This document shows, one piece after another, positions 1 through 11,188 of a DNA stretch of 64,000 nt (its first letter is position 1; every line of letters begins with the position of its first letter). Below the pieces are notes generated by a model. The model saw nothing but the letters and a program-made list of their open reading frames with translations. It made no database searches and was not told where the DNA came from. The stretch spans positions 62,001 through 126,000 of the forward strand of contig NZ_JOEH01000027.1 in NCBI RefSeq assembly GCF_000719095.1, read 5' to 3'. This DNA comes from Streptacidiphilus jeojiense. GTDB taxonomy: Bacteria > Actinomycetota > Actinomycetes > Streptomycetales > Streptomycetaceae. Made by a program: the position numbers and the translations under genes.

Positions 1-1
1 C

Positions 2-1090
2 TGGGACGACACCACCTTCCCCTCCACGATCCTGGGCAACTCCGCCGCCGCGCAGTACACCGCCGGCGTGGCCTGGCACTGCTACGGGGGCGTCCCCAGC
101 GCGCAGACCACCGTGCACAACTCCTTCCCGACCAAGGACACCTACTTCACCGAGTGCTCCGGCAGCCAGTCGGCCAACACCGCCAACACCTTCTCCGACT
201 CGCTGGACTGGCAGACCGAGAACCTGATCATCGGCGCCACCCGTAACTGGGCCAAGTCCGTGGTCACCTGGAACATGGCGCTGGACCCGAGCGGCGGCCC
301 GTCGATGAACTGCACCACCTGCACCGGGGTGGTCACCGTCAACAACAGCACCGGCAGCGCCGCCTACAACGCCGAGTACTACGTGCTCGGGCAGGCGAGC
401 AAGTTCGTCAAGCCGGGCGCGGTGCGGCTGGACTCCAACACCTTCGGCAGCGGCAACGTGGAGGACGTCGCCTTCCGCAACCCGGACGGGTCGACCGCCC
501 TGGTGGTGCTGAACTCCGACACCGCCAACGCCCACACCTTCAACGTCTCCGAGAGCGGACAGTCCTTCAGCTACACCCTGCCGGCCAAGGCGGTGGCCAC
601 CTTTACCTGGCCCGCGCTGGGCACCGGCACCGGGACGGGCATCAACTCCAGTGCCTGGTACCAGGTGGTGAACACCAACAGCGGCAAGTGCGTGGACGCC
701 ACCGGCGGCGCCACCGCCAACGGCACCGCCGTGCAGCAGTGGACCTGCGGCAGCGGCAACACCAACCAGCAGTGGCAGTTCCAGCCCACCGACAGCGGCT
801 ACTACAAGGTGGTCACCCGCAACGCGACCACCGTCGGCTGGGACGTGACCGGCGGCTCCGGGGCGACCGGGGACGGCGTCCCGATCCAGCTCTGGTCCTA
901 CGGCGGCGGGACCAACCAGCAGTGGCTGCCGGTCCAGCACGCGGACGGGAGCTACAGCTTCAGCCCGCGCAGCAGCACCGGCGAGTGCCTGGACGTCACC
1001 GGGGTCTCCACCGCGGACGGCGCCCGGCTGCAGCAGTGGAGCTGCACCGGCGGCACGGCCCAGAGCTTCACCCTCAGCGCCCAGGGCTGA
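2..1090 (+). CDS. GH30-family glycoside hydrolase with C-terminal ricin-type lectin domain (5' partial)
   Basis: The frame is open from base 2, so the N-terminus lies outside the window. The visible part is the end of the GH30 barrel. The motif YFTECSG (Glu codon at 152-154) matches the catalytic nucleophile region of the family. It is followed by the beta-sandwich that packs against the barrel in GH30 enzymes, to about base 610. The last ~145 residues form a ricin-B trefoil (CBM13) with repeated QQW-type motifs and paired cysteines, as in carbohydrate-binding tails of secreted actinobacterial enzymes. The likely role is extracellular hydrolysis of a beta-linked glucan or related polysaccharide. 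The subfamily, and so the exact substrate, cannot be fixed without the missing half. Confidence 0.88.
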   Translation, partial: WDDTTFPSTILGNSAAAQYTAGVAWHCYGGVPSAQTTVHNSFPTKDTYFTECSGSQSANTANTFSDSLDWQTENLIIGATRNWAKSVVTWNMALDPSGGPSMNCTTCTGVVTVNNSTGSAAYNAEYYVLGQASKFVKPGAVRLDSNTFGSGNVEDVAFRNPDGSTALVVLNSDTANAHTFNVSESGQSFSYTLPAKAVATFTWPALGTGTGTGINSSAWYQVVNTNSGKCVDATGGATANGTAVQQWTCGSGNTNQQWQFQPTDSGYYKVVTRNATTVGWDVTGGSGATGDGVPIQLWSYGGGTNQQWLPVQHADGSYSFSPRSSTGECLDVTGVSTADGARLQQWSCTGGTAQSFTLSAQG

Positions 1091-1104
1091 GCCGCCCTGG
1101 GCTG

Positions 1105-1120
1105 AGCCGCCCCGGCGGCT
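1105..1120 (+). terminator. Short GC hairpin after the GH30 gene
   Basis: AGCCGCC and GGCGGCT are separated by two bases, 15 bases after the stop codon. The CTGAGCCGCC unit is also directly repeated just before it (from about 1088). No T-tract follows, which is usual for high-GC actinomycete terminators. Confidence 0.4.
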
Positions 1121-1141
1121 GACCGGCACTAGAGTCGGGCC

Positions 1142-1753
1142 ATGCGAATCTCGGTCTCCTCGGACATGAACGAGGGCGTGGCCCGACTGCTGGCGGGGGA
1201 ACTGGAACGCCGCGGGCACTCGGTGCTCCCGCACGGCGCGCTGCGTCCGGACGAGCGGGACGACTGGGCCTACTGCAGCGAGGCCGCGGCACGGGACGTG
1301 GCCGAGGGCCGGGCCGAGCAGGCCGTGGTCTGCTGCTGGACCGGGACCGGGGCATCCATCGCCGCCAACAAGGTGCCCGGGGTGCGTGCGGCACTGTGCA
1401 CCGACGCCTACACCGCCGGCGGAGCCCGCCGCTGGAACGACGCCAACGTCCTGGCCCTGAGCCTGCGGCTGACCTCCACCGCGTTGCTGGCCGAGATCCT
1501 GGACGCCTGGTTCGACGCCGCCCCCAGCCAGGAACCCGACGACCGCGAGAACATCAGCCACATCACCGGCATCGAGCAGCAGCCCGCCGCCGCTCCCGGC
1601 CCGGCCGCCTTCGTGCTGATGCGCCAGGACGACAACGGCAACCGCTATGTCGTGGCCCGCTTCGCGGAGCACGCCGAGGCCGAGGCCGCCGCCGAGGAGT
1701 TCGAGTCCCGCGGCCACAAGCAGCTCTACTGGGTGCAGGCCGCCGAGGCCTAG
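1142..1753 (+). CDS. RpiB/LacA/LacB-family sugar-phosphate isomerase fused to a SPOR-like domain
   Basis: Residues 1-125 are a typical RpiB/LacAB fold: an N-terminal MRISVSSDMNEG strand, CCWTGTGASIAANK with the catalytic-type cysteine near residues 64-65, then ARRWNDANVLALS. The family interconverts aldose and ketose phosphates such as ribose-5-P and ribulose-5-P. Residues ~157-203 are extra. They contain RQDDNGNRYVVARF and RGHKQLYWV, which I recognise from free-standing ~60-residue SPOR-domain proteins of streptomycetes. A low-complexity Pro/Ala linker joins the parts. The total of 203 residues is about 50 longer than ordinary RpiB. The gene is convergent with PPK2 with only 7 bases between stops. 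Confidence 0.85.
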   Translation: MRISVSSDMNEGVARLLAGELERRGHSVLPHGALRPDERDDWAYCSEAAARDVAEGRAEQAVVCCWTGTGASIAANKVPGVRAALCTDAYTAGGARRWNDANVLALSLRLTSTALLAEILDAWFDAAPSQEPDDRENISHITGIEQQPAAAPGPAAFVLMRQDDNGNRYVVARFAEHAEAEAAAEEFESRGHKQLYWVQAAEA

Positions 1754-1760
1754 CCCCGGG

Positions 1761-2645
1761 CTAGCTCTGTTTGCCCAGGCCGGCGGCCACGTCGGGGACG
1801 TAGTGCTGTTCGTCGCGCGGGGGGCGCTGGTAGCCGCGGGACCGCGGGCGCTCGGGGAACTCGATCGGCGTGGTGGGGATCTCCTCGTAGGGGATCGCGG
1901 AGAGCAGGTGGGAGATCATGTTGATCCGCGCGCTGCGCTTGTCGTCGCTCTCCACCACGTGCCAGCGGGCCTCGGGGATGTCGGTGTGGACGAACATCTC
2001 GTCCTTGGCCCGGGAGTAGTCCTCCCAACGGGTGATGGACTCCAGATCCATCGGGGAGAGCTTCCAGCGGCGCATGGGGTCGTCCCGGCGGGCCCGGAAC
2101 CGGCGCTCCTGCTCCTCCAGGCTGACCGAGAACCAGTACTTGAGCAGGTGGATGCCCTCCTCGGCCAGCCCCCGTTCGAAGATCGGGCACTGGTGCAGGA
2201 AGCGGTGGTACTCGTCCGGGGTGCAGAACCCCATCACCCGCTCGACCCCGGCCCGGTTGTACCAGCTGCGGTCGAACAGCACGATCTCCCCGGCCGCCGG
2301 CAGGTGCTCGATGTAGCGCTGGAAGTACCACTGGGTGCGCTGCCGCTCGGTGGGCGCGGGCAGGGCGGTGATCCTGGCGACGCGGGGGCTGAGGTGCTCG
2401 GTGACCCGCTTGATCGCACCCCCCTTGCCCGCGGCGTCGCGACCCTCGAAGACCACCACCACCCGGGCCCCGGTGCTGCGGACCCATTCTTGAAGGACCA
2501 CCAGTTCGGTCTGCAGCCGGAAGAGTTCACGCTCGTAGGGCTTCTTCTTGAGCCTGGTCTCCGCCACGCCTGGGGCACCCCTGTCCGCTCGCCGGTTCGA
2601 CTGATCGTCACACCGTACGTCCGAACCGGGGGCCGTCGCCCGCAT
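1761..2645 (-). CDS. ppk2: Polyphosphate kinase 2 (PPK2 family)
   Basis: The Walker A motif GRDAAGKGG (residues ~68-76) and a Walker B/lid region with FDRSWYNRAGVERVMGF are diagnostic of PPK2. The conserved RRDDPMRRWKLSPMDL segment follows. These enzymes transfer phosphate between polyphosphate and nucleoside di- or monophosphates. At 294 residues it has the size of a single-domain PPK2. The first ~30 residues before RLKKKPYEREL are unlike the family, so a downstream start is possible; the ATG at 2645 is simply the longest. It diverges from the DUF3099 gene. Confidence 0.93.
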   Translation of the reverse strand: MRATAPGSDVRCDDQSNRRADRGAPGVAETRLKKKPYERELFRLQTELVVLQEWVRSTGARVVVVFEGRDAAGKGGAIKRVTEHLSPRVARITALPAPTERQRTQWYFQRYIEHLPAAGEIVLFDRSWYNRAGVERVMGFCTPDEYHRFLHQCPIFERGLAEEGIHLLKYWFSVSLEEQERRFRARRDDPMRRWKLSPMDLESITRWEDYSRAKDEMFVHTDIPEARWHVVESDDKRSARINMISHLLSAIPYEEIPTTPIEFPERPRSRGYQRPPRDEQHYVPDVAAGLGKQS

Positions 2646-2706
2646 CGCCGCGCCGTTCGTTGCGCCGTTCGTCGCGCCGGAGGACCCGCGGTCGTAGCCT
2701 TGAGGT

Positions 2707-2988
2707 GTGCAGGCTCACCGGCGCCACGTCCGCTATTTCGTCATGATGGGCGTCTGCATCGGGCTGTTCGTCATGGCGTGGGGAGTCGTGCGCTTCTACT
2801 CGGTCGGCGCGGCCATCGGCATGTGCGTGGTGGCGATGGTGATCCCGCCGGTCGCCGCGGTCCTGGCCAACTCCAGGGACCGCGACGACGACTGGTGGGA
2901 CGACCCCCGCTGGGACGACCCGCGCTGGAACGACAAGGGTCACGACCGGGATGCGCCCGACCACGAGGAGCGACCCCCGCACCCCTGA
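2707..2988 (+). CDS. DUF3099 family small membrane protein
   Basis: A 93-residue protein starting at GTG. It has two hydrophobic segments (about residues 10-28 and 34-52, including VAMVIPPVAAVLAN), then a hydrophilic tail with repeated WWDDPRWDDPRW units. This is the DUF3099 architecture conserved across streptomycetes, whose function is unknown. The protein is probably an inner-membrane hairpin with a cytoplasmic acidic tail. It is convergent with the ABC permease gene; the 3' end contains short CTGACC repeats. Confidence 0.85.
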   Translation: MQAHRRHVRYFVMMGVCIGLFVMAWGVVRFYSVGAAIGMCVVAMVIPPVAAVLANSRDRDDDWWDDPRWDDPRWNDKGHDRDAPDHEERPPHP

Positions 2989-3005
2989 CCTCTGACCCCT
3001 GACCC

Positions 3006-3905
3006 CTACTTGGCCAGCCGGCCCAGCAGGGCCGAGGCCGCGGAGATGCCCAGCACCGCGGCGAGCGCCAGCACCGCGATGTCCGTGCCCAGGTGCGCCG
3101 GACTGCCGAGCAGCAGCCCTCGCAGCGCGTCCACCTGGTAGCTGAGCGGGTTGGCCTTGCTGACCGCCTGCAGCCAGCCGGGCATGATGCTGACCGGGTA
3201 GAGCGCGCTGGAGCTGAAGAACAACGGCATGGTGATGGCCTGGCCGATCCCCATCAGCCGGTCCCGGGTGAGCACGATCCCGGCGATGGTCACCGACAGG
3301 CAGGAGAAGAACGCCCCGCCGAGCACGACCACCAGCACCACGCCGAGCAGCTTCAGCGGGTTCCAGGTCATGCCGACCCCCAGGATCGCCGCGAAGACGA
3401 TCACCACCAGGGCCTGGATCACCGACTTCACCCCGGCCGCGAAGGCCTTCCCGGTGACCAGGGCGAACCGCGGGGTCGGGGTGACCAGCAGCTTGGTGAG
3501 CACGCCGGCGTCCCGCTCCCAGATGATCTGGATGCCGTAGAAGATGGCGATGAACATCGCGGACTGGGCGATGATCCCGGGGGCCAGGAAGTCCAGGTAG
3601 GGGACGGAGCCGGTGGGGATGGCGTGGATCCGGTTGAAGGTCTCGCCGAAGATCAGCAGCCACAGCGCGGGCTGCACCGCCCGGGTGTAGAGCTCGGTGC
3701 GGTCGTGGCGCAGCTTCTGCAGCTCCACGATGCACATCGCCAGGACCCGGGCCGGCACCAGCTGCCAGCCGGTACGGGCCCGCGGCGGCACCAGCAGCAG
3801 CGAGAGCGAGGCGGTCGATCCGGCGGCGGCCACGGCCCCGGCGGGGGCGGGCCCGGCCGGGGCCTCAGCCGACACGGGTGGCGGTACGGCGGGTACGGCG
3901 GACAT
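3006..3905 (-). CDS. ABC-2 type transporter permease
   Basis: A 299-residue protein with a Gly/Ala/Pro-rich cytoplasmic N-terminus and about six membrane segments. It contains the ABC-2 signature region (ERDAGVLTKLLVTPTPRF) and a C-terminal NPLSYQVDALRGLLLG motif typical of daunorubicin-type exporter permeases. Its ATG lies 41 bases inside the end of the ATPase gene, so the two are translationally linked. With the MarR gene upstream this is a three-gene drug or metabolite efflux operon under MarR control. Confidence 0.92.
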   Translation of the reverse strand: MSAVPAVPPPVSAEAPAGPAPAGAVAAAGSTASLSLLLVPPRARTGWQLVPARVLAMCIVELQKLRHDRTELYTRAVQPALWLLIFGETFNRIHAIPTGSVPYLDFLAPGIIAQSAMFIAIFYGIQIIWERDAGVLTKLLVTPTPRFALVTGKAFAAGVKSVIQALVVIVFAAILGVGMTWNPLKLLGVVLVVVLGGAFFSCLSVTIAGIVLTRDRLMGIGQAITMPLFFSSSALYPVSIMPGWLQAVSKANPLSYQVDALRGLLLGSPAHLGTDIAVLALAAVLGISAASALLGRLAK

Positions 3906-4749
3906 CGCGGAAATCCTCTCCGTCGCTGGAGTCGGCGGACGACCCGCCGTGCAGGCCCTGGCCGGCGTGGTGGCGGAAGACGTCCTCCAGGGTGGGCGCC
4001 TCCAGCTCCCCGGCCAGGTCGGCCTTGAGCTGCTCGGGGGTGCCGAGGGCGCGGATCCGGCCCCGGTGCATCAGCGCGACCCGGTCGCAGTACTGCTCGG
4101 CCTCGTCCATGTAGTGGGTGGTGACCAGCACGGTCATCCCGGTGGCCTGCCGGATCTCGTCGATCCGGTCCCAGACGCTGGTGCGGGCGATCGGGTCCAG
4201 GCCGATCGTTGGTTCGTCCAGGATCAGCAGGCGCGGGGCGCTGACCAGGGCCTGGGCCAGTTCCAGGCGGCGGATCATGCCGCCGGAGTAGGTCCCGGCC
4301 AGGCGGTCTGCGGCCTCGGTGAGGGCCACCGCCTCCAGCGCCTCGGCGACCCTGGGGGCCCGCTCGCGGCGCGGCACGTCGTAGACCCTGGCGAACAGCG
4401 AGACGTTCTCACGCCCCGTCAGGCCGCCGTCCGCGGACAGCTGCTGGGGCACGTAGCCGAGCAGCCGGCGGACCGCCATCCGGTCCCTGGCGGTGTCGTG
4501 GCCGAAGACGGTGACCATCCCGGCGGGGACCGGGAGCAGTGTGGTGATGGCCCGGATCGCCGTGGTCTTGCCGGCCCCGTTGGGCCCGAGCAGGCCGAAC
4601 ACCTCACCGGTGCGCACGGTCAGGTCGAGGTTGTCCACCGCCCTGGTGGCGCCGAAGGCGTACTCCAGTCCGCTGCAGCGGACGGCCGCGGCGGCGCCCT
4701 CCGCAGCGGCCTCGTCGGTGGGTGGGTTCTCGGGCAGCCGTACGGTCAT
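3865..4749 (-). CDS. ABC transporter ATP-binding protein (drug-exporter type)
   Basis: I chose the ATG at 4749, which forms an ATGA overlap with the MarR stop codon. A longer in-frame extension lies wholly inside the MarR gene. The protein has Walker A (GPNGAGKTT), a YSGGMIRRLELAQAL signature and Walker B LLILDEPTIGLD, with the post-signature H-loop TTHYMDEAEQ. Such DrrA-like ATPases power export by an ABC-2 permease, here the gene immediately downstream. It is 294 residues, normal for the family. Confidence 0.94.
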   Translation of the reverse strand: MTVRLPENPPTDEAAAEGAAAAVRCSGLEYAFGATRAVDNLDLTVRTGEVFGLLGPNGAGKTTAIRAITTLLPVPAGMVTVFGHDTARDRMAVRRLLGYVPQQLSADGGLTGRENVSLFARVYDVPRRERAPRVAEALEAVALTEAADRLAGTYSGGMIRRLELAQALVSAPRLLILDEPTIGLDPIARTSVWDRIDEIRQATGMTVLVTTHYMDEAEQYCDRVALMHRGRIRALGTPEQLKADLAGELEAPTLEDVFRHHAGQGLHGGSSADSSDGEDFRDVRRTRRTATRVG

Positions 4750-5219
4750 ATCGCCTCCAGCTCGTCGTGCAGTCCTTCGGTGAGCCTGCGCAGCGCCGGC
4801 AGCGCTGCGGTCAGGGCCTTCCGGTCCTCCGCCGGGAGTGCGGCGACATGGCGGGTGATCAGTTCGCTGCGCCGGGCGTCCCACTCCCCCATCCGCTGCC
4901 GGGCCGCCTCGGTGACGGTCAGCTGCGCGGCCCTGCGGTCCCTGGGGTCCGGCCTGCGCTCCAGGTATCCGGCCGCCACCAGCTGGTTGACCAGGGTGGA
5001 GACCGAGTTGCCGGCCAGGTGCAGCTCCTTGGCCGCCGCGGCCACCCCGATGCCGGGCCGGCCCCGCACCAGGCGCAGCAGCTCCACCTGCGCGCCCCGC
5101 AGCCGCGCGCTGCCGAGATCGTGGCGCAGCCTGCGGCGCATCAGCCGATGGATGCCCACGAGCAGCTCGGCGAGTTCGTTCGCGTCCTCGGCTTGATCGG
5201 TTCGATCGTGCTCGGCCAT
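4746..5219 (-). CDS. MarR-family transcriptional regulator
   Basis: A 157-residue winged-helix protein. The recognition region reads VAAAAKELHLAGNSVSTLVNQLVAAG, followed by the wing (YLERRPDPRDRRAAQL). It is the first gene of the efflux operon, and its stop overlaps the ATPase start by 4 bases. A perfect inverted repeat (5229-5249) covers its own ribosome-binding region, so it very likely represses itself and the exporter until an inducer binds. Confidence 0.93.
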   Translation of the reverse strand: MAEHDRTDQAEDANELAELLVGIHRLMRRRLRHDLGSARLRGAQVELLRLVRGRPGIGVAAAAKELHLAGNSVSTLVNQLVAAGYLERRPDPRDRRAAQLTVTEAARQRMGEWDARRSELITRHVAALPAEDRKALTAALPALRRLTEGLHDELEAI

Positions 5220-5228
5220 ACCTGGATT

Positions 5229-5249
5229 TTACCTCCTTAGGAGAGGTAA
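5229..5249 (-). promoter_or_regulatory. Probable MarR operator overlapping the ribosome-binding site
   Basis: TTACCTC and GAGGTAA form perfect 7-bp arms around a 7-bp centre. On the minus strand one arm contains the GGAGG ribosome-binding sequence (5232-5236) of the MarR gene. Bound repressor would therefore sit directly over the start region. The region around it is AT-rich against a GC-rich background. The regulator assignment is inferred from position. Confidence 0.65.
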
Positions 5250-5394
5250 TTTTCCAGACCTTCCGCGATGATCAGACAGTTCTTACTTTTCTCACACAGC
5301 TGTCTCAGCACCGCCCACCAGGATCGGATGGTGCTGTCCGGTTCGACCCTGCCCCCGAAGGTGTCGATTCCGGCGCCGAGGTAAGGAGCAGCCC

Positions 5395-6462
5395 ATGAAA
5401 GACGCCGAACCAGGAAGTCGTCTCACCCGGATCCGATCCGGGCGCAGGTCCCGACGCCGCATCGTGATGGGGATCACCGCCGGGATCATGGTCGGCGGCG
5501 GACTCGTCGTCGCGACGACGGGGACGGCGGGCGCGAGCGTCAATCTGCTCCGGTCCATCGACACGGCCAAGAAGGTCTCGTCGACCACGGCAGCGGCTGC
5601 GGGCACCGGCGCGAGTGCCGCCACCAGCGCCAGCCCGAGCGCCAGTGCGAGTGCCAGCGCCAGCGCGTCGGCGGGCAGCAGTGACAGCACGACCAGGAGC
5701 GCGAGCAAGGCCGCGACCACCAAGGCGGCATCCTCCGCTGCGACGGCCTCCGCGAGCGCCACCAAGTCCACCGCCGCGGCGCCGATCACCACCACCGGCC
5801 AGTCGGTCACGCTGACCAGCGACGAGCAGCCCAGCCAGGTCGGCGCGATCTTCTCCGGCAGCATCTCGGACGGCCACACCTGCACCGCCAGTGTGGTGGA
5901 CAGCCCGGCCGGCGATCTGATCGTCACCGCCGCGCACTGCCTCAGCAGCGGCAGCAGCACCGCGACCTTCGTCCCCGGCTACCACGACGGCACCGCTCCG
6001 TACGGCGAGTGGAAGATCACCGACGTGATCGAGAGCTCGGCCTGGACCGACAACCAGTCCGAGGACGACGACGTGGCCTTCGCCGTGGTGCAGCCGCTGA
6101 ACGGCAAGAGCCTGCAGTCCGTGGTCGGCGCCTACAGCCTGGACACCAGCGGGGTCACCGACACCACCGTGCAGATCACCGGCTACCCCTCCGACACCGA
6201 CGAGCCGATCACCGGCACCTGCCTCAGCAGCGCCTTCAGCTCCACCCAGCTGCAGGTCGCCTGCACCGGCTACCCGGGCGGCACCAGCGGCAGCGGCTGG
6301 CTGGAGAACTACGACGCCAGTACCGGGTCGGGCACCCTGATCGGTGTCATCGGCGGCTACCAGGAGGGCGGCGACACCGACGACGTCTCCTACGCGGCCC
6401 TGTTCGACGACTCCGTGCAGAGCCTGTACCAGCAGGCCGTGACGGCGGCGGCCAACGGCTGA
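5395..6462 (+). CDS. Secreted trypsin-like serine protease with Ala/Ser/Thr-rich linker
   Basis: A basic N-terminus (RRSRRR) and a hydrophobic stretch (residues ~23-48) make an export signal. Residues ~60-130 are a low-complexity Ala/Ser/Thr linker. The trypsin-like domain follows, with catalytic His181 in TAAHC, Asp226 in EDDDVAF and Ser298 in GGTSGSGW. The Ser motif is GTSGSG rather than GDSGGP, a form seen in V8/glutamyl-endopeptidase-like enzymes. A strong AAGGAG ribosome-binding site lies just before the ATG. It is probably a cell-surface or secreted protease. Confidence 0.88.
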   Translation: MKDAEPGSRLTRIRSGRRSRRRIVMGITAGIMVGGGLVVATTGTAGASVNLLRSIDTAKKVSSTTAAAAGTGASAATSASPSASASASASASAGSSDSTTRSASKAATTKAASSAATASASATKSTAAAPITTTGQSVTLTSDEQPSQVGAIFSGSISDGHTCTASVVDSPAGDLIVTAAHCLSSGSSTATFVPGYHDGTAPYGEWKITDVIESSAWTDNQSEDDDVAFAVVQPLNGKSLQSVVGAYSLDTSGVTDTTVQITGYPSDTDEPITGTCLSSAFSSTQLQVACTGYPGGTSGSGWLENYDASTGSGTLIGVIGGYQEGGDTDDVSYAALFDDSVQSLYQQAVTAAANG

Positions 6463-6490
6463 CCGGTCCGGGGGACGACGTCGCCGCAGG

Positions 6491-7069
6491 TCAACCGGCG
6501 ATCCCCGGCTTCCCGGGCTCGGCGACCTCCTCGGCGGCCGGTTCCCCGGCCAGCTCGCCGACCGCCTCGGCCAGCCACTGCACCCAGAACGTCTCCAGCG
6601 CGATCCCGGCCTTCAGCACCAGGTGGTGCAGCCGGTCGCCGCCGCCCGACCCGTCCGCCGGGAAGTCCCGCTGCTCGATCTCCAGGTACTCGTCCAACTG
6701 CCGCCGGTGCTCCGCCAGATGGCGCTGCAGCTCGACGTCCAGCCCGGCCGTCCCGACCACCGCGGCGGCCCGCAGCCGCAGCAGCAGCGGGTCCCGGACC
6801 GGCTTGGGGTCCTGCCCCTCGGCCACCCAGCGCACCAGCTCGGCCCGGCCGTCCGGCAGCACCCGGTACTCCTTGCGCTGCCCCCGCGACGGCGGCTGCG
6901 GCACCGCCTCGATCAGGCCGCCCTGCTCCAGCTTCCCCAGCTCGCGGTAGATCTGCTGGTGCGTGGCCGACCAGAAGTAGCCGATGGACCGGTCGAACCG
7001 CCGGGTCAGCTCCAGACCCGAGGACGGCCGCTCCAGCAGGGCGGTCAGAATGGCGTGCGGCAGCGACAT
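6491..7069 (-). CDS. PadR-family transcriptional regulator
   Basis: The N-terminal winged helix (MSLPHAILTALLERPSSGLELT, then YFWSATHQQIYRELGKLEQGGL) is the PadR domain. The C-terminal half, with EHRRQLDEYLEIEQ, is the long helical dimerisation domain (Vir_act_alpha_C). It has 192 residues, the usual size. It lies 44 bases downstream of fadH on the same strand and is probably co-transcribed, so it may respond to a fatty-acid or aromatic ligand. That link is inference. Confidence 0.92.
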   Translation of the reverse strand: MSLPHAILTALLERPSSGLELTRRFDRSIGYFWSATHQQIYRELGKLEQGGLIEAVPQPPSRGQRKEYRVLPDGRAELVRWVAEGQDPKPVRDPLLLRLRAAAVVGTAGLDVELQRHLAEHRRQLDEYLEIEQRDFPADGSGGGDRLHHLVLKAGIALETFWVQWLAEAVGELAGEPAAEEVAEPGKPGIAG

Positions 7070-7113
7070 CGACGAGGGCTCTCCCGTGTTCCCGGCAGCT
7101 GCAGGACGGCTGC

Positions 7114-10186
<3,073 letters not shown>

Positions 10187-10345
10187 CAGGCACTGGCCGG
10201 CGGTGCGGTCGGCACTGCGGCCGGCGCCGGATGTCCGAACCTCTGGATTCGATCAAATCAGGTGGGATCGTGCGTACGGCTGGGCACCCTGATCCCACGC
10301 CGCACCGACGACCGGTCGGGGCGCCGTTCAGGGGGATGATCGTTC

Positions 10346-10654
10346 ATGGTCTTCATCATTGTCGTCGGTGTCCTGGTCGGGCTCGCCTTCCTCAACTTCA
10401 TCGTCAAGTCCATCGTGCGCGCCGGACGCCAGACGGGTCCGTACGCGGACACCCGCCGCACCCGGGGCGTGTGGGAGGACGGCACCACTCCGTACGGCAT
10501 CGACACGGCGGTGCCGCCGCACGGCGGTCACCACGGCGGGGGTCACCACGGTGGCGGTCACCACCACGGCGGTCACCACCAGCACCACGACGTCGGCTCC
10601 ACGCCCACCCACACCAGCCACGACATGGGCGGTGGCGGCCACCACCACGGCTGA
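10346..10654 (+). CDS. Small membrane-anchored His/Gly-rich protein
   Basis: A 102-residue protein. Residues 1-25 form one hydrophobic membrane segment. The middle is charged. The last ~45 residues contain 17 histidines in HH and HHH clusters separated by glycines, so the tail should bind divalent metal such as nickel, zinc or copper. It lies next to, and convergent with, the urease operon, whose enzyme needs nickel. A role in holding nickel is plausible but unproven; His tails also occur in proteins with no metal role. Confidence 0.75.
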   Translation: MVFIIVVGVLVGLAFLNFIVKSIVRAGRQTGPYADTRRTRGVWEDGTTPYGIDTAVPPHGGHHGGGHHGGGHHHGGHHQHHDVGSTPTHTSHDMGGGGHHHG

Positions 10655-10669
10655 CCCGGCAGGTGCCCC

Positions 10670-11188
10670 TCAGCGCGGCCCGTTGGGGACGTACCCCAGA
10701 TCGATCGGCTGCGCCGGCGGCCCCTCGCGGCGCAGGTCGGCCAGCAGCCGGACCAGCTGAGGGGGCCACAGCACCTCGGCGCAGTCGGCGAGTTCGTCCG
10801 GGGTCCACCAGCGGCAGGTCATGATGCCGTCGTGGGCGAAGGACTCGGTGAGATCGCCGATCGGGTCCCGGCGCGGGGCCGAGCCCAGAAAGATGACCTC
10901 GTGCTGGCGGGTGGGCACGCCCGACCGGGTGTAGTCGTGCTCCCAGATCCACAGCGCCGGGCCGGGGACCACGTCCGTCCAGCCGGTCTCCTCGACGGTC
11001 TCCCGCAGCGCTCCGGCGAGTTCGTCCTCGCCCTGGTGCAGGCCGCCGCCGGGGAGCACCCAGTGCGGCCCGACCTCGATGTCGTCGTGGAGCTGGAGGA
11101 ACACCGCGCCCTCCGGGTCCAGCACCAGGATCCGGGCGGCGCGGCGGGAGATCCGCCCGCGCTCGTTCTCCTCGGTCTCGTCGCTCAT
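10670..11188 (-). CDS. NUDIX hydrolase
   Basis: The Nudix box is complete (GGGLHQGEDELAGALRETVEETG split over residues ~46-70, with the REUXEE glutamates present). The ATG at 11188 overlaps the ureD stop codon by one base (TGATG), so it is translationally coupled as the last gene of the urease operon. A GTG three bases earlier is also possible. NUDIX enzymes cleave nucleoside diphosphates linked to another group. The substrate is not predictable here. Confidence 0.92.
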   Translation of the reverse strand: MSDETEENERGRISRRAARILVLDPEGAVFLQLHDDIEVGPHWVLPGGGLHQGEDELAGALRETVEETGWTDVVPGPALWIWEHDYTRSGVPTRQHEVIFLGSAPRRDPIGDLTESFAHDGIMTCRWWTPDELADCAEVLWPPQLVRLLADLRREGPPAQPIDLGYVPNGPR

